A stretch of DNA of 64,000 nucleotides from Pseudarthrobacter sulfonivorans (GTDB taxonomy: Bacteria > Actinomycetota > Actinomycetes > Actinomycetales > Micrococcaceae): NCBI RefSeq assembly GCF_001484605.1, contig NZ_CP013747.1, positions 3,348,001-3,412,000 of the forward strand, written 5' to 3'. Within the stretch, counting starts at the first letter, position 1, and each line of letters begins with the position of its first letter. This document shows positions 1 through 8,640 of this stretch, in pieces. The notes under the pieces are model-generated. The model made no database searches and was not told the origin of the DNA. It saw only the letters and a program-made list of their open reading frames with translations. The position numbers and the translations under genes are program-made.

Positions 1-348
1 CTGGTTCCAGCTCTTGAGCCAGGCGGTCATTTTCTCGATTTCGGGTCCTTGGGCGGCTTTGATTCTGGTGGCCAGGTCGGTCACCGTCGCTGGGATGCCT
101 TCCTTCTCCAGCATCAGGTCCGACATTTCCACGGCCTGGGCGTGGTGCCGGATCATCAGCTGTGCGAACACGGCGTCGGCTTCATTGAACTCGGCAGCTG
201 CCGGCGCGGAGCTGGAGTGCATTCCGGAGCCGCCGTGGGTCATGTTCGGCATGCTGCTTCCGTCAGAACCGGTGGAACCGGTGGAGCAGCCGGCCAGGGC
301 AATCGCTGCGGCGATGGTGAGTGCGGACAAGGTCAGGGTTTTTTTCAT
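1..348 (-). CDS. DUF305 lipoprotein of the copper operon (3' end outside window)
   Basis: The coding sequence begins at ATG 348 and runs off the left edge, leaving 116 residues. It opens with MKKTLTLSALTIAAAIALAGC, a lipoprotein signal with a lipobox cysteine (about residue 21), so the protein should be anchored outside the membrane. The mature part starts with a Met/His/Ser-rich stretch and continues into a DUF305 helical region (MIRHHAQAVEMSDLM), whose paired histidines and methionines are typical of this family. DUF305 proteins are common in copper and heavy-metal clusters, and metal binding is the usual proposal. It is the last gene of the minus-strand run copZ-copB-DUF6153-DUF305, 104 bp after the previous stop. 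The family assignment is firm; the exact role is inferred from context. Confidence 0.85.
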   Translation of the reverse strand, partial: MKKTLTLSALTIAAAIALAGCSTGSTGSDGSSMPNMTHGGSGMHSSSAPAAAEFNEADAVFAQLMIRHHAQAVEMSDLMLEKEGIPATVTDLATRIKAAQGPEIEKMTAWLKSWNQ

Positions 349-452
349 GAGAATCAGGGTCCTTCGAAGGATCAGCAGGCGTCTGGCGCCGTTGCGGATG
401 TGTGCGGTGTGGGTGTGTGGGGGCGCCGGGCAGGACGCGGCGCAGGGCAGAT

Positions 453-911
453 CTACGTCCGGCTGATGCAGAGGTCGCCGGGGGAAGGACTGCCCGGCAG
501 ATAGGAATAGCTGTCGGTGGCCAGGGCTGTGGCGATGACGTCAAGGGCAGGGAACGGCGTGGTGCCGGGCAGCGGCGCCGATAGGGAGGTGTTGGCCGGG
601 GATAGGACGCAGGCCGCGTCCATGCCCGCCATCGCCGGGCAGCTGCCGGGAGTGGTGCAGGGAGACACCGTCCCGGACACCGGTGCCGCTGGATCCAGCG
701 GTGCCGCCGGCGTATCGGCGTTGGAGGACTGGGCGGCCGTATGCCCTCCGTGGCCGGTGTGGGGCCCCTGGATCTGCGTCAGGGTCATGTCCGTGCCGAC
801 CAAGAAAGCCGTGGGCATGGTGTGGGCGCCTGACATGATGTGCATCCCGAAAATCCCGGCGATGACAGCCAGCAGCCCGGTCAGCAGCACTGCACGGTGG
901 AGGATCGCCAT
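453..911 (-). CDS. DUF6153-like small membrane protein in copper operon
   Basis: This 152-residue protein starts at ATG 911, only 4 bp after the copB stop, so it is almost certainly translated with the copper pump. The N terminus is one hydrophobic segment (about residues 4-25, LLTGLLAVIAGIFGMHIM). A His/Met/Cys-containing extracytoplasmic part follows, with an HTGHGGH cluster near residue 55 and several Cys and Met residues around 85-110. The form (one signal-anchor helix followed by a low-complexity tail ending in a disulphide/metal-type region) resembles DUF6153 proteins found beside actinobacterial copper genes. A role as a surface metal-binding accessory is inferred from position and composition. 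Family recognition is from memory and moderately sure. Confidence 0.7.
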   Translation of the reverse strand: MAILHRAVLLTGLLAVIAGIFGMHIMSGAHTMPTAFLVGTDMTLTQIQGPHTGHGGHTAAQSSNADTPAAPLDPAAPVSGTVSPCTTPGSCPAMAGMDAACVLSPANTSLSAPLPGTTPFPALDVIATALATDSYSYLPGSPSPGDLCISRT

Positions 912-915
912 GGTT

Positions 916-3069
916 CTAACGTACCTGTGCGGGATTGAGTTTCACGCGGCGCAGCAGCTGGGCGTTCAACGCCACCACGATGGTGGACACTGACATCAGC
1001 ACGGCGCCGGCCGCGGGGGACAACACCACCCCGGCGAAGGCCACCACGCCCGCGGCCAACGGGACGGACAGGACGTTGTAGCCGGTGGCCCAGATCAGGT
1101 TCTGCCACATCTTCCGGTAGCTGGCCCGCGACAGGTCCACCATGGACAGCACCGCGCGGGGGTCATTGCCGGCCAGGACCACACCTGCTGATTCCATCGC
1201 CACGTCCGTGCCGGCGCCGATCGCGATGCCGACTTCAGCCCTGGCCAGCGCCGGGGAGTCGTTGACGCCGTCGCCCACCATCGCCACTTTCAGCCCGCGG
1301 CCCTGGAGCTCGGCGACCTTCTTGTCCTTGTCCGCCGGAAGGACTTCGGCGAAAACCTCGTCAATGTTCAGCTCTTCGGCGACGGCCTGGGCCACCTGGC
1401 GGGCGTCACCGGTGATCATGGCCACCTTGATGCCCCGGTTCTGCAGGGCCGCCACGGCCTGGCGGGATTCCGGTCGGATGGCGTCTTCGAGGCTGACGGC
1501 TCCGAGGATAGTGTTCCCGTCGATCACGTGCAGGACGGCCGCGCCGCGGTCCATCCAGGTTCGGGTGGAGCGGGCCAGCGGTTCAGGCTCGACGGCGCCG
1601 AGCTCGCGCAGGAGCGCGGGCCCGCCGACGTGAACTGTCCGTCCGTCGATGGTGGCCCGGACGCCGCGGCCGGTGAGGGACGAGAAGCCGGTGGCATCGG
1701 GGATGGTCAGGTTCCGCTGGCGTGCGGCACGGACGATGGCCCGTGCGACGGGATGTTCACTGTCGGATTCCACCGCAGCGGCTAGGGCCAGCAGGCGGTC
1801 AGTATCCCCGTCCGCAACGGCTGCGATGTCCTTCAGATCCGGTTCGCCCGTGGTCAGGGTACCGGTTTTGTCGAAGAGGACGACGTCGATGGTCCGCATG
1901 CGTTCCAGGGCCATCCGGTTCTTGATCAGCACTCCGGCGCGCGCTGCCTGTTCGGTGGAGATGGCGATGACCAGTGGGATGGCCAGGCCCAGGGCGTGCG
2001 GGCACGCGATGACCAGGACAGTGACGGTGCGGGTGACGGCCTCCGGGACGCTGCCCAGCAGCGCCCAGACGATGAACGTGATGAGGCCCGCGCCGGCCGC
2101 GAAGTAGAACAGGAACGCCGCGGCACGGTCGGCCAGCGCCTGGGCCCTGGACGAGGATGCCTGCGCCTCGGCCACCAGGCGTTGGATGCCGGCCAGCGCG
2201 GTGTTTTCCCCGACGGCGGTCACCTGGACCCGGACGGTGTTGTCTGTCGCGACGGTACCGGCCACCACGGAGTCCCCGGGGGCGCGGGGAACGGTTTTGG
2301 ATTCGCCGGTGATCATGGACTCGTCGAACTCGGCCTGGCCTTCGACGACGGTGCCGTCGGCTGGCATGCGGGCGCCGGAGCGGACCAGGACGATGTCGCC
2401 TTCACGAAGTTCGGACACGGGCAGGGTCTCCGTGCCGGAGCCGGTGACACGTTCGGCTTCGTCCGGGAGCAGTGCCGCGAGGGCGTCCAGCGCCCCTTGC
2501 GCGGAACCGAGGGCCCGCATTTCGATCCAGTGGCCCAGCAGCATGATCGCGACCAGCAGCGCCAGTTCCCACCAGAAGTCCAGGTCGAACCCGCCGATGC
2601 CTAAGGTGGTGACCCAGGACGCGGCAAAGGCTACGGTGATGGCCATGGCGATCAGCAGCATCATCCCCGGCTGACGGTTCTTCAACTCCTGGACGCCGCC
2701 TTTGAGGAATGGCTGTCCTCCATAGAGGAAAATCACCGTTCCCAGCACAGCCGGGATCCAGGTTGAGCCGGGGAATGCCGGTGGCATGTAGCCAAGCAGG
2801 TGGCCCACCATCGGGCTGAAGTAGACCACCGGCACGGACAGGACCAGGGTGAGCCAGAACCTGTTTTTGAACATGGCGGTGCTGTGCCCGGCGTGCTGCC
2901 CGTGGCTGTGGACTGCATGGTCATCGTCCTGAGCACCATGCTGCTGGTGGGCGTGTCCGGCGTGATCTGTGGGCGGGCTTGCCACCGACGTAGCCTGGCC
3001 CGGTAGGGTCTGCGGTGCCTGGTGGCCGGCGTGGTCTTCCCCGCCGTGGTGTTCGTGGTGATTTTCCAT
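916..3069 (-). CDS. copB: Copper-translocating P1B-type ATPase, CPH class (CopB-like)
   Basis: A 717-residue heavy-metal P-type ATPase that should export copper across the cytoplasmic membrane using ATP. The N terminus is not an HMA domain but a His-rich tail (many HxH/HAGH repeats in the first ~65 residues). The rest has the expected order: transmembrane helices, the TGES actuator loop, the transport-site CPH motif at residues 356-358, the DKTGT phosphorylation site, and the GDGVNDSPALA hinge. CPH rather than CPC places it in the CopB-like (P1B-3) group, linked to Cu(II)/Cu(I) or silver efflux. It lies 68 bp after copZ and 4 bp before the DUF6153 gene. Full length for the family. The metal is inferred from class and neighbours. 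Confidence 0.93.
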   Translation of the reverse strand: MENHHEHHGGEDHAGHQAPQTLPGQATSVASPPTDHAGHAHQQHGAQDDDHAVHSHGQHAGHSTAMFKNRFWLTLVLSVPVVYFSPMVGHLLGYMPPAFPGSTWIPAVLGTVIFLYGGQPFLKGGVQELKNRQPGMMLLIAMAITVAFAASWVTTLGIGGFDLDFWWELALLVAIMLLGHWIEMRALGSAQGALDALAALLPDEAERVTGSGTETLPVSELREGDIVLVRSGARMPADGTVVEGQAEFDESMITGESKTVPRAPGDSVVAGTVATDNTVRVQVTAVGENTALAGIQRLVAEAQASSSRAQALADRAAAFLFYFAAGAGLITFIVWALLGSVPEAVTRTVTVLVIACPHALGLAIPLVIAISTEQAARAGVLIKNRMALERMRTIDVVLFDKTGTLTTGEPDLKDIAAVADGDTDRLLALAAAVESDSEHPVARAIVRAARQRNLTIPDATGFSSLTGRGVRATIDGRTVHVGGPALLRELGAVEPEPLARSTRTWMDRGAAVLHVIDGNTILGAVSLEDAIRPESRQAVAALQNRGIKVAMITGDARQVAQAVAEELNIDEVFAEVLPADKDKKVAELQGRGLKVAMVGDGVNDSPALARAEVGIAIGAGTDVAMESAGVVLAGNDPRAVLSMVDLSRASYRKMWQNLIWATGYNVLSVPLAAGVVAFAGVVLSPAAGAVLMSVSTIVVALNAQLLRRVKLNPAQVR

Positions 3070-3137
3070 TATTGCCCTCCGGTGTGGAAGTCGTCCCTGA
3101 CGGCGTCAGCAAAGCTGTCCTCAGGGCTGGAGGTGGA

Positions 3138-3452
3138 CTATTTGCCGCTGAGGCTGTACCCGGCGGCGGTGACGGCGTACCGGACGGATGCCTCCGTGTG
3201 GGGTCCGGAGACGCTCAGGCGTGAGGTCCCTCCGGCGACAAGCCCGACGGAGGCCGACGTCACGCCGTCGAGCGCGGTGACTGCCTTTTCAACGGTCTGG
3301 ACACAGTGCCCGCACGTCAGGCCGGTGACGGAGTAGTCCGTCCCTTCTGCCTGGGGTGACGGCTGCTCCGTCGAAGGGGTGGAGCAGCAGCTGCACCCTG
3401 CGTTTTCAGCTGCAACGATGGGCAGTTCGGTCCGAATCTCGGATGCACGCAT
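3138..3452 (-). CDS. copZ: Copper chaperone with HMA domain (CopZ-like)
   Basis: A heavy-metal-associated domain protein of 104 residues that should carry Cu(I) to the adjacent ATPase, which itself lacks an HMA domain. The C-terminal two thirds is a ferredoxin-like HMA fold with the metal loop GLTCGHC (Cys47 and Cys50). The short N-terminal extension adds Cys20, Cys22 and Cys23 (CSCC), a possible second site. The ATG at 3452 was chosen because an AAAGGA ribosome site lies about ten bases upstream; the open frame continues to 3605 but that part reads through the promoter and operator. First gene of the copper operon. Confidence 0.88.
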   Translation of the reverse strand: MRASEIRTELPIVAAENAGCSCCSTPSTEQPSPQAEGTDYSVTGLTCGHCVQTVEKAVTALDGVTSASVGLVAGGTSRLSVSGPHTEASVRYAVTAAGYSLSGK

Positions 3453-3561
3453 ATCAGTTCTGTCCTTTGCAAGAGAGGTCGTGATGAGGTGCTGGGGTTG
3501 ATCGGCTGTGAGGGCCGGAATCGCGCTGGCCTGGACAAACCACTTCACTGGCAACACCCCG

Positions 3562-3590
3562 AGAATACCCCCATGGGGTATATCTTGCAA
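3562..3590 (-). promoter_or_regulatory. copZ promoter with CsoR-type operator in the spacer
   Basis: Read on the minus strand there is TTGCAA (3590-3585), a 17-bp spacer, then TATTCT (3567-3562), a good sigma-70 promoter. The spacer region holds the inverted repeat ATACCCC-N3-GGGGTAT (3565-3581), which matches the G/C-tract pseudo-palindrome bound by CsoR copper repressors. Repression by blocking polymerase and release on Cu(I) binding would follow. No csoR gene is present in the window, so the regulator must be encoded elsewhere. Confidence 0.8.
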
Positions 3591-3612
3591 TGTGCCGGTG
3601 CCCACACTTCAG

Positions 3613-3972
3613 TCAGCCGTGGCTGGGTTCCCCGGTGACGGTGTGGTCGGCGTGGTTCAAGCCTTCCAGGACAAGCCGGGCCAGGTGGCCGTCCGCGATG
3701 CTGTAGACCACCCTGCGGCTGACCTTTTGCGTGCTGACGAGGCCGCTGAAGCGGAGTTTGGCCAGGTGCTGGCTGACTGAGGTCCGGGAGGCTCCGGTGC
3801 GTTCCACCAGGGTGGTGACGTCCGCCGGTTCCTGGGTCAGGAGCCAGAGAACGTGCAGGCGGGTGGGATCGGAGAGCATCCGGAACGTGGCCGTCGCGGC
3901 ATCCAGCCGGCGGGCATCGGGGAGCCTGGGGTGGTGAAGGCTCGGTGTGTTGACGCCCTGGGCCTCTTGCAC
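3613..3972 (-). CDS. ArsR/SmtB-family metal sensor with alpha-5 site
   Basis: A 119-residue winged-helix repressor. The helix-turn-helix is around residues 53-76 (GASRTSVSQHLAKL). It has no ELCVCDL-type cysteine site. Instead the last helix carries Asp94-x-His96-x10-His107-x2-His110, which fits the alpha-5 metal site DxHx10Hx2[EH] of SmtB/CzrA-type sensors for Zn, Co or Ni. The C terminus ends with two more histidine-containing positions. It starts 4 bp after the MFS gene stop, so both are one transcript from the promoter near 5250, giving simple autoregulation. Metal specificity is an inference from the motif. Confidence 0.87.
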   Translation of the reverse strand: MQEAQGVNTPSLHHPRLPDARRLDAATATFRMLSDPTRLHVLWLLTQEPADVTTLVERTGASRTSVSQHLAKLRFSGLVSTQKVSRRVVYSIADGHLARLVLEGLNHADHTVTGEPSHG

Positions 3973-3976
3973 CGGA

Positions 3977-5206
3977 TCACCCTTTCCTGATGGCCGGTTC
4001 TGAGCCGGTTCTGGAGGCAGCCGGCCAGAATTTCAAGGCCGCTGCTGTACTGATCATAGACACCACAGCCAGGACTGCTGCGGCCGCGGGCTGGCCAGCG
4101 GACGCGCCGATCCAGCCAGCTACAGGGTAAGTGATGATGAAGCACGCGTGGGAGAGGGAGAACTGGGCGGTGAAAATGTAGGTCCGGGTGCTTTCCGATG
4201 CGGAGCGGCGCAGCAGCCGGGCCGAAGGGGTGCTGATCATCGAGGTCCCGGCCCCCAGAGCAACCCAGAGCCCCAGCAGCATGAGCCACGGCCCGGCTGT
4301 CGCCAGCAGGACAAACGTGCCGGCGAGGCCAATGCCAATAAGCGCAGCTCCGGACATCATCAACGAACGGTCGGCTATTCGGTCCAGTGCCCTGGGTGCG
4401 CTGAGCGCGACAGCCATCGAGCCGGCGCCGTAACAGGCCAGGGCGATGGCGACGTCGGCGTTGGAACCTGCGAACAGGTCCCGGGCATATACCACCGTGT
4501 TGACCAGCACCAGGGCTGTAGCGGCCGCAACGGCCAGATTGAAAGCGAGGAGGCCGCGCAGTTCCGGCGTCTTCGCAAAGATCCGTGCACCGAGCGTGGT
4601 ACGCCGCCAGAGTGATCCTTCCTGACGGGCTGCCGGTGTTGCAGGCAGTCTGGTGGTCACCACCAAGGCCGCGGAGAACATAAAGCCTGCCACGGTGCCG
4701 AGGAAAAGTTCGTGGAAGGAAAGTACAGACAGCAGTCCTGCGGCCAGGGCCGGGCTGACCAGGGATTCCAGGTCATACGCGAGACGGGAGAGTGACAAGG
4801 CCCGCGTGTACTGCCGTTCATCGGAAAGCACCACCGGGATCAGGGACTGGAAGGCCGGCGTGAACGTAGCCGAAGCACTCTGAAGGACAAAGACCAGCAC
4901 GTAGATTTGCCAGGCCTGATCCACCGCGGGCAGCATCAGGGCGATTCCTCCACGGATCAGGTCCGCGGCAACCAGGACCGGCTTTTTTGGCAGCTTTTCC
5001 ACGAGTGCCACCATGACTGGCGCGACGAAGACGTAGGCCAGCATTTTTATGGTCAGCGCTGTCCCGAGGACGGCCCCGGCCTGCGCTCCTGCAAGGTCGA
5101 ACGCCAGCAGTCCGAGGGCCACAGTCAGCAAACCGGTCCCCAGCAACGCAACAATCTGGGCTGAGAAGAGCTTCCGGTAGGCGCGGACGGCCAGAACTTC
5201 GATCAT
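3977..5206 (-). CDS. MFS efflux transporter, probable metal-ion exporter
   Basis: A 409-residue major facilitator superfamily permease with about 12 hydrophobic segments from residue 12 to 400. Charged inter-helix loops are present in the normal places (EKLPKKPV after helix 2). MFS genes paired with an alpha-5-type ArsR regulator are often nickel, cobalt or zinc exporters (NreB/CnrT-like), and this pairing plus the neighbouring copper operon favours metal export. A drug or organic substrate cannot be excluded from sequence alone. ATG 5206 has GAGGGATCC upstream as a ribosome site. First gene of the MFS-arsR operon, which is followed by the convergent end of the copper promoter region. Confidence 0.8.
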   Translation of the reverse strand: MIEVLAVRAYRKLFSAQIVALLGTGLLTVALGLLAFDLAGAQAGAVLGTALTIKMLAYVFVAPVMVALVEKLPKKPVLVAADLIRGGIALMLPAVDQAWQIYVLVFVLQSASATFTPAFQSLIPVVLSDERQYTRALSLSRLAYDLESLVSPALAAGLLSVLSFHELFLGTVAGFMFSAALVVTTRLPATPAARQEGSLWRRTTLGARIFAKTPELRGLLAFNLAVAAATALVLVNTVVYARDLFAGSNADVAIALACYGAGSMAVALSAPRALDRIADRSLMMSGAALIGIGLAGTFVLLATAGPWLMLLGLWVALGAGTSMISTPSARLLRRSASESTRTYIFTAQFSLSHACFIITYPVAGWIGASAGQPAAAAVLAVVSMISTAAALKFWPAASRTGSEPAIRKG

Positions 5207-5231
5207 GAGGATCCCTCAATCGAAACAACAT

Positions 5232-5255
5232 GTGCGTACTTATGCACTTATTGTA
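5232..5255 (-). promoter_or_regulatory. Candidate ArsR operator and -10 of the MFS-arsR operon
   Basis: An inverted repeat GTGCGTA-CT-TATGCAC (5232-5247; 7-bp arms, one mismatch) lies just upstream of the MFS start. On the minus strand TACAAT (5255-5250) overlaps its edge as a -10 box; no convincing -35 was found. Size and position suit binding by the ArsR dimer encoded downstream. The assignment is inferred. Confidence 0.5.
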
Positions 5256-5439
5256 GACACGACGCCGGGAGGTGACGTCCAGGCCAACCTCGAGCGGGGG
5301 GCACAGGAAACTCTGGGTCACCAGCTCTATTTCCCGAACCTAGACTAAGACTTGCTTACTGTGCTCTTGTTTTTAGATAAAGATGTCTTTCTGTTCACTA
5401 GTGTTACGCGGGTCACAGAGAAGGAAGGACGCCGTAGCA

Positions 5440-6846
5440 ATGACTGCAACAAAAGCACAAAACGTATCCCGCTCCTCAATAGGGGCCCTGCTTGCCTCAA
5501 ACTCGTCCTGGACCGAGCTGAAACGGGCCGCCGGAGAACTGCAGCAGATCCAGGTGAAGGACGGCTCGATACCTGATCGGCGGGACCATGACCGCGCCCT
5601 GTACGAGGTCGCCACGATCTCGGCTTCAATCAGGGATTTGGCCCCTTCGTTCCCGCACGACGCGGAGTATCTGGCCCGGCTCGAAGTTGACTTCGAGCGG
5701 TGGGCTGCTTCCGCGTTCGGGGTCCCGGACTTCCTGGATTCTCTGCTCGCATTCCAGCCACAGCAGCACCGAATCGACGGACTGCCGCATCTGGTGGTTT
5801 TCCCTATGTATACGCAGAACGGCAGCCCCAACCGCTTCGTGGAGGCCGTGCTGTTCGAAGTAGTGTGGCCGGAGTTCATCGCTGAACTCGAAGGTGCAGA
5901 GTATTCGAACCAGCTGTTCGTACCCATCCGCTTCATCGACTTCACACCCGGCTATGACACGAACTCGGCGGTGTTGTTTCCTGAGAGCGTAGCCGTCCGT
6001 GAAACGCCGCAGTTCACCTGGGGTGGTATTTTCGCGGATCGCGAGGCTGAGCGGTTCCGGAGGGTGGTGGCCGCAGCCAGCGACATCACGTCCCTCACTC
6101 TCCCCGACGGAGCGCGTCGGCTGCTTGAAGACCCTCAGCTGGCCATGGAAACCTTCGTGATGTGGGATCTGATCCATGACAGGACGCACATGCGCGGGGA
6201 TCTGCCGTTTGATCCGTTCATGATCAAGCAGAGGATGCCGTACTTTCTCTACACCCTGGAAGAGCTGCGGTGCGATCTGACGGCATTCCGCGAATCCGTC
6301 CGTATCGAGAGGGATGAGAACGCGGCGCCGGAGGCGCGAAACCACGCGAAACTCGTCCAGTATGCCGTCATCTTCGACCGGATTTTCCGGTTCGCGATGA
6401 CAGGAAGCCGGGTCCGTAATTACGACGGCCTTGGCGGTCAGCTCCTTTTCGCCTGGATGCACCAGCACAAGGTGCTTCATTGGACGGACTCGAAACTGTC
6501 TATCGACTGGTCGGAAGCGCCCGAGGTCGTTATCGAACTCGGGAAGCGGATCGAGGAGCTGTACTGGCGTTCAATTGACCGCCCGAAAACCGCTCACTGG
6601 CTTGCGGCTTATGAATTCATCAGCGCCACAGTCACTCCGAACCCCGCATCCCTCTGGGCCAAGGGGCCCGAGGCGCTGGCCCTTGACGGCCCTCCTCGGG
6701 GCCTGACCGACCAGGTGCTGGATGACGAGTTCCCACTTTCAATGTTCTACGAAGCACTGGAGAAAAAGATGAGAAACGTCATCGAATCGACGGCCGGAAT
6801 CACCGGCGAGCCCAACGGCGGCAACAGCCGCAAGGACGCGGCATGA
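5440..6846 (+). CDS. DUF6421 family protein
   Basis: A 468-residue soluble protein that I recognise as the actinobacterial DUF6421 family; its activity is not established. Visible landmarks are the conserved block HDRTHMRGDLPFDPFM near residue 255 and a second His-rich block (MHQHKVLHW) near 345, which could form a metal or active site. No signal peptide or membrane segment is present. ATG 5440 was chosen because AGAAGGAAGG lies ten bases upstream; the open frame starts at 5383 but without a good ribosome site. The next gene, an SDR enzyme, overlaps the stop by 4 bases, so the two are translationally coupled and probably work in one pathway. Confidence 0.82.
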   Translation: MTATKAQNVSRSSIGALLASNSSWTELKRAAGELQQIQVKDGSIPDRRDHDRALYEVATISASIRDLAPSFPHDAEYLARLEVDFERWAASAFGVPDFLDSLLAFQPQQHRIDGLPHLVVFPMYTQNGSPNRFVEAVLFEVVWPEFIAELEGAEYSNQLFVPIRFIDFTPGYDTNSAVLFPESVAVRETPQFTWGGIFADREAERFRRVVAAASDITSLTLPDGARRLLEDPQLAMETFVMWDLIHDRTHMRGDLPFDPFMIKQRMPYFLYTLEELRCDLTAFRESVRIERDENAAPEARNHAKLVQYAVIFDRIFRFAMTGSRVRNYDGLGGQLLFAWMHQHKVLHWTDSKLSIDWSEAPEVVIELGKRIEELYWRSIDRPKTAHWLAAYEFISATVTPNPASLWAKGPEALALDGPPRGLTDQVLDDEFPLSMFYEALEKKMRNVIESTAGITGEPNGGNSRKDAA

Positions 6847-7574
6847 TGGCTCCCGACGGACCCAGGACCGTCATGGTGGCCGGCTCCACCAGCGAGGCCG
6901 GGACCGCCGTCGTATCGGCCCTCAGCGGCGCCGGATTCCGCGTCGCCGCCGTGGACCTGGACACTGAACGCGTGCAAAACCTCGCACAGTCCTGGCCCAA
7001 CGTCACCGGCTACACCTGCAACCTCGCAGAACCCGCGGCCGTCCGGGAACTGGCGTCCTCGGTCCGCCGGGACCTTGGACCCCTCGATGGCCTGATCCAC
7101 CTGGTGGGCGGCTGGCGCGGCGGCGACGGCATACCGGGGCAGGAGGACTCCGACTGGGACTTCCTGCACACCAGCGTCCTGACGACACTGCGAAACACCA
7201 GCCGCGCCTTCTACGACGACCTTGAAAAGTCCCCGGCGGGCCGACTGGCCATCGTGTCTGCCCAGGCAGCTGCCAATCCCTCCGCAGGTGGTGCCGCCTA
7301 CGCGGCGATCAAGGCCGCTTCCGAGGCCTGGACGCTGGCGGTGGCCGACGGCTTCCGCAGCTCACAATCCGGCAGCACGAACGACCGGCAACCGCAGCGG
7401 TCAGCTGCCGTCGTGTTCGTGGTCAAGGCCCTCGTCGACGACAAGATGAAGGCTACCCAGCCCGACCGGAAATTCCCGGGATTCACCCATGTGAAGGATC
7501 TCGGAGCCGCTTCGGCCGCCCTGTTCAGCAGGTCCGCCGCCGAACTCAACGGTTCCCGCCTACCCCTGGTCTGA
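6843..7574 (+). CDS. SDR-family NAD(P)-dependent oxidoreductase
   Basis: A 243-residue short-chain dehydrogenase/reductase. The Rossmann dinucleotide loop is VAGSTSEAG (residues 12-20), a variant of TGxxxGxG. The catalytic residues expected of the family are in place: Ser139, Tyr153 and Lys157 (YAAIK). The adenine-ribose acidic residue after beta-2 (VDLDTER, about residue 38) suggests NAD(H) preference. Translation starts inside the stop of the DUF6421 gene (ATGA overlap). Substrate is unknown. The coupling with DUF6421 and the amino acid transporter 136 bp downstream hint at a small catabolic or modification pathway. Confidence 0.85.
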   Translation: MMAPDGPRTVMVAGSTSEAGTAVVSALSGAGFRVAAVDLDTERVQNLAQSWPNVTGYTCNLAEPAAVRELASSVRRDLGPLDGLIHLVGGWRGGDGIPGQEDSDWDFLHTSVLTTLRNTSRAFYDDLEKSPAGRLAIVSAQAAANPSAGGAAYAAIKAASEAWTLAVADGFRSSQSGSTNDRQPQRSAAVVFVVKALVDDKMKATQPDRKFPGFTHVKDLGAASAALFSRSAAELNGSRLPLV

Positions 7575-7710
7575 TCTTTCACCTATCCCGACCGGGAAGC
7601 AGGTAGGGAGATCGACCAAGCGCCAGTACAGGCGCGCCCGCACGCCGACCTGCGTGCAGGCAGTCAGAAAACAATCCCATTCATGGGCCACACCAACCAA
7701 GAGGTAAACA

Positions 7711-8640
7711 ATGTCGTTTTCTCCGTCCAAGAGGACAAAGGCACTGGCGAGTCTCGCCATCGGCCTTCTTTCTCTGACCGGTTGCACCAATGCATCACAG
7801 ACCTCGGGGGGAGCTGCCCCGGGTTCCACTGGCTTTGATCCCGCCTCTGTGGCCAGGGACGATGCCCTCGCCGCGAGCGTCCCTGAGGCCATCAGGAGCA
7901 AGGGCACCCTCACGGTGGGTGCCGACACAACGTACGCACCTGCCGAATCCCTGGGCGGCGCCGATGGCCAGACCCCGGTGGGCTACAACGTGGATTTCGC
8001 CAAGGCCATCGGTGCGACCCTCGGCCTGAAGGTCAGGGTCCAGACGTCGGAATTCACGGGAATCCTGCCCGCTCTCGGTGCCAAGTACGATCTGGGAATC
8101 TCCTCCTTCACAATCAACGCGGAGCGTCTGAAGGCCGTCAACATGGTCAGCTACTTCAATGCCGGCACGTTGTGGGCCGTCCAGAAGGGCAACCCGAAGA
8201 ATTTCAGCGTCGATGACATCTGCGGCAAAACCGTGGGGGTGCAGACCGGCACCACCCAAGAGGACCCCGACGTCTCCGGCCGGTCCAAGGCATGCACGGA
8301 TGCCGGAAAACCGGGCGTCAACGTCGTCACTTTGAAAACGCAGACAGATGTGACTACCCGTCTGGTGAACGGCAGCATCGACGCCATGGCCGCCGATTCC
8401 CCCATCATCGGCTATGCCCTCTCGCAGACCGGCGGCAAGCTGGAGGCCCTGGGCGATGTCTACGCTGCGGCACCGCAAGGTATCGCGGTCGCCAAGAGCG
8501 ACACTGCCCTGTCCGAGCTCATGAAAAACGTCATGAACAAACTCATCAGCAACGGGACCTACGGGAAAATCCTGGACACCTGGAGCAACACCAAGGGCGC
8601 CGTCACGAAGTCTGAAGTGAACCCGGCGGTAGGCAATTGA
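7711..8640 (+). CDS. Amino acid ABC transporter substrate-binding lipoprotein
   Basis: A 309-residue solute-binding protein of family 3 (polar amino acids, GlnH/HisJ type). It has a lipoprotein signal peptide ending at the lipobox cysteine near residue 25 (LLSLTGC). The mature part has the SBP_bac_3 fold: an early strand TLTVGADTTYAP, the ligand-domain motif GYNVDFAKAIG, and the central GKTVGVQTGTTQ. A clear AAGAGGTAAACA ribosome site precedes ATG 7711. First gene of a three-gene importer in which each gene overlaps the next by four bases. The substrate is likely an amino acid or an ectoine-like compound, but the sequence does not fix it. Confidence 0.9.
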   Translation: MSFSPSKRTKALASLAIGLLSLTGCTNASQTSGGAAPGSTGFDPASVARDDALAASVPEAIRSKGTLTVGADTTYAPAESLGGADGQTPVGYNVDFAKAIGATLGLKVRVQTSEFTGILPALGAKYDLGISSFTINAERLKAVNMVSYFNAGTLWAVQKGNPKNFSVDDICGKTVGVQTGTTQEDPDVSGRSKACTDAGKPGVNVVTLKTQTDVTTRLVNGSIDAMAADSPIIGYALSQTGGKLEALGDVYAAAPQGIAVAKSDTALSELMKNVMNKLISNGTYGKILDTWSNTKGAVTKSEVNPAVGN

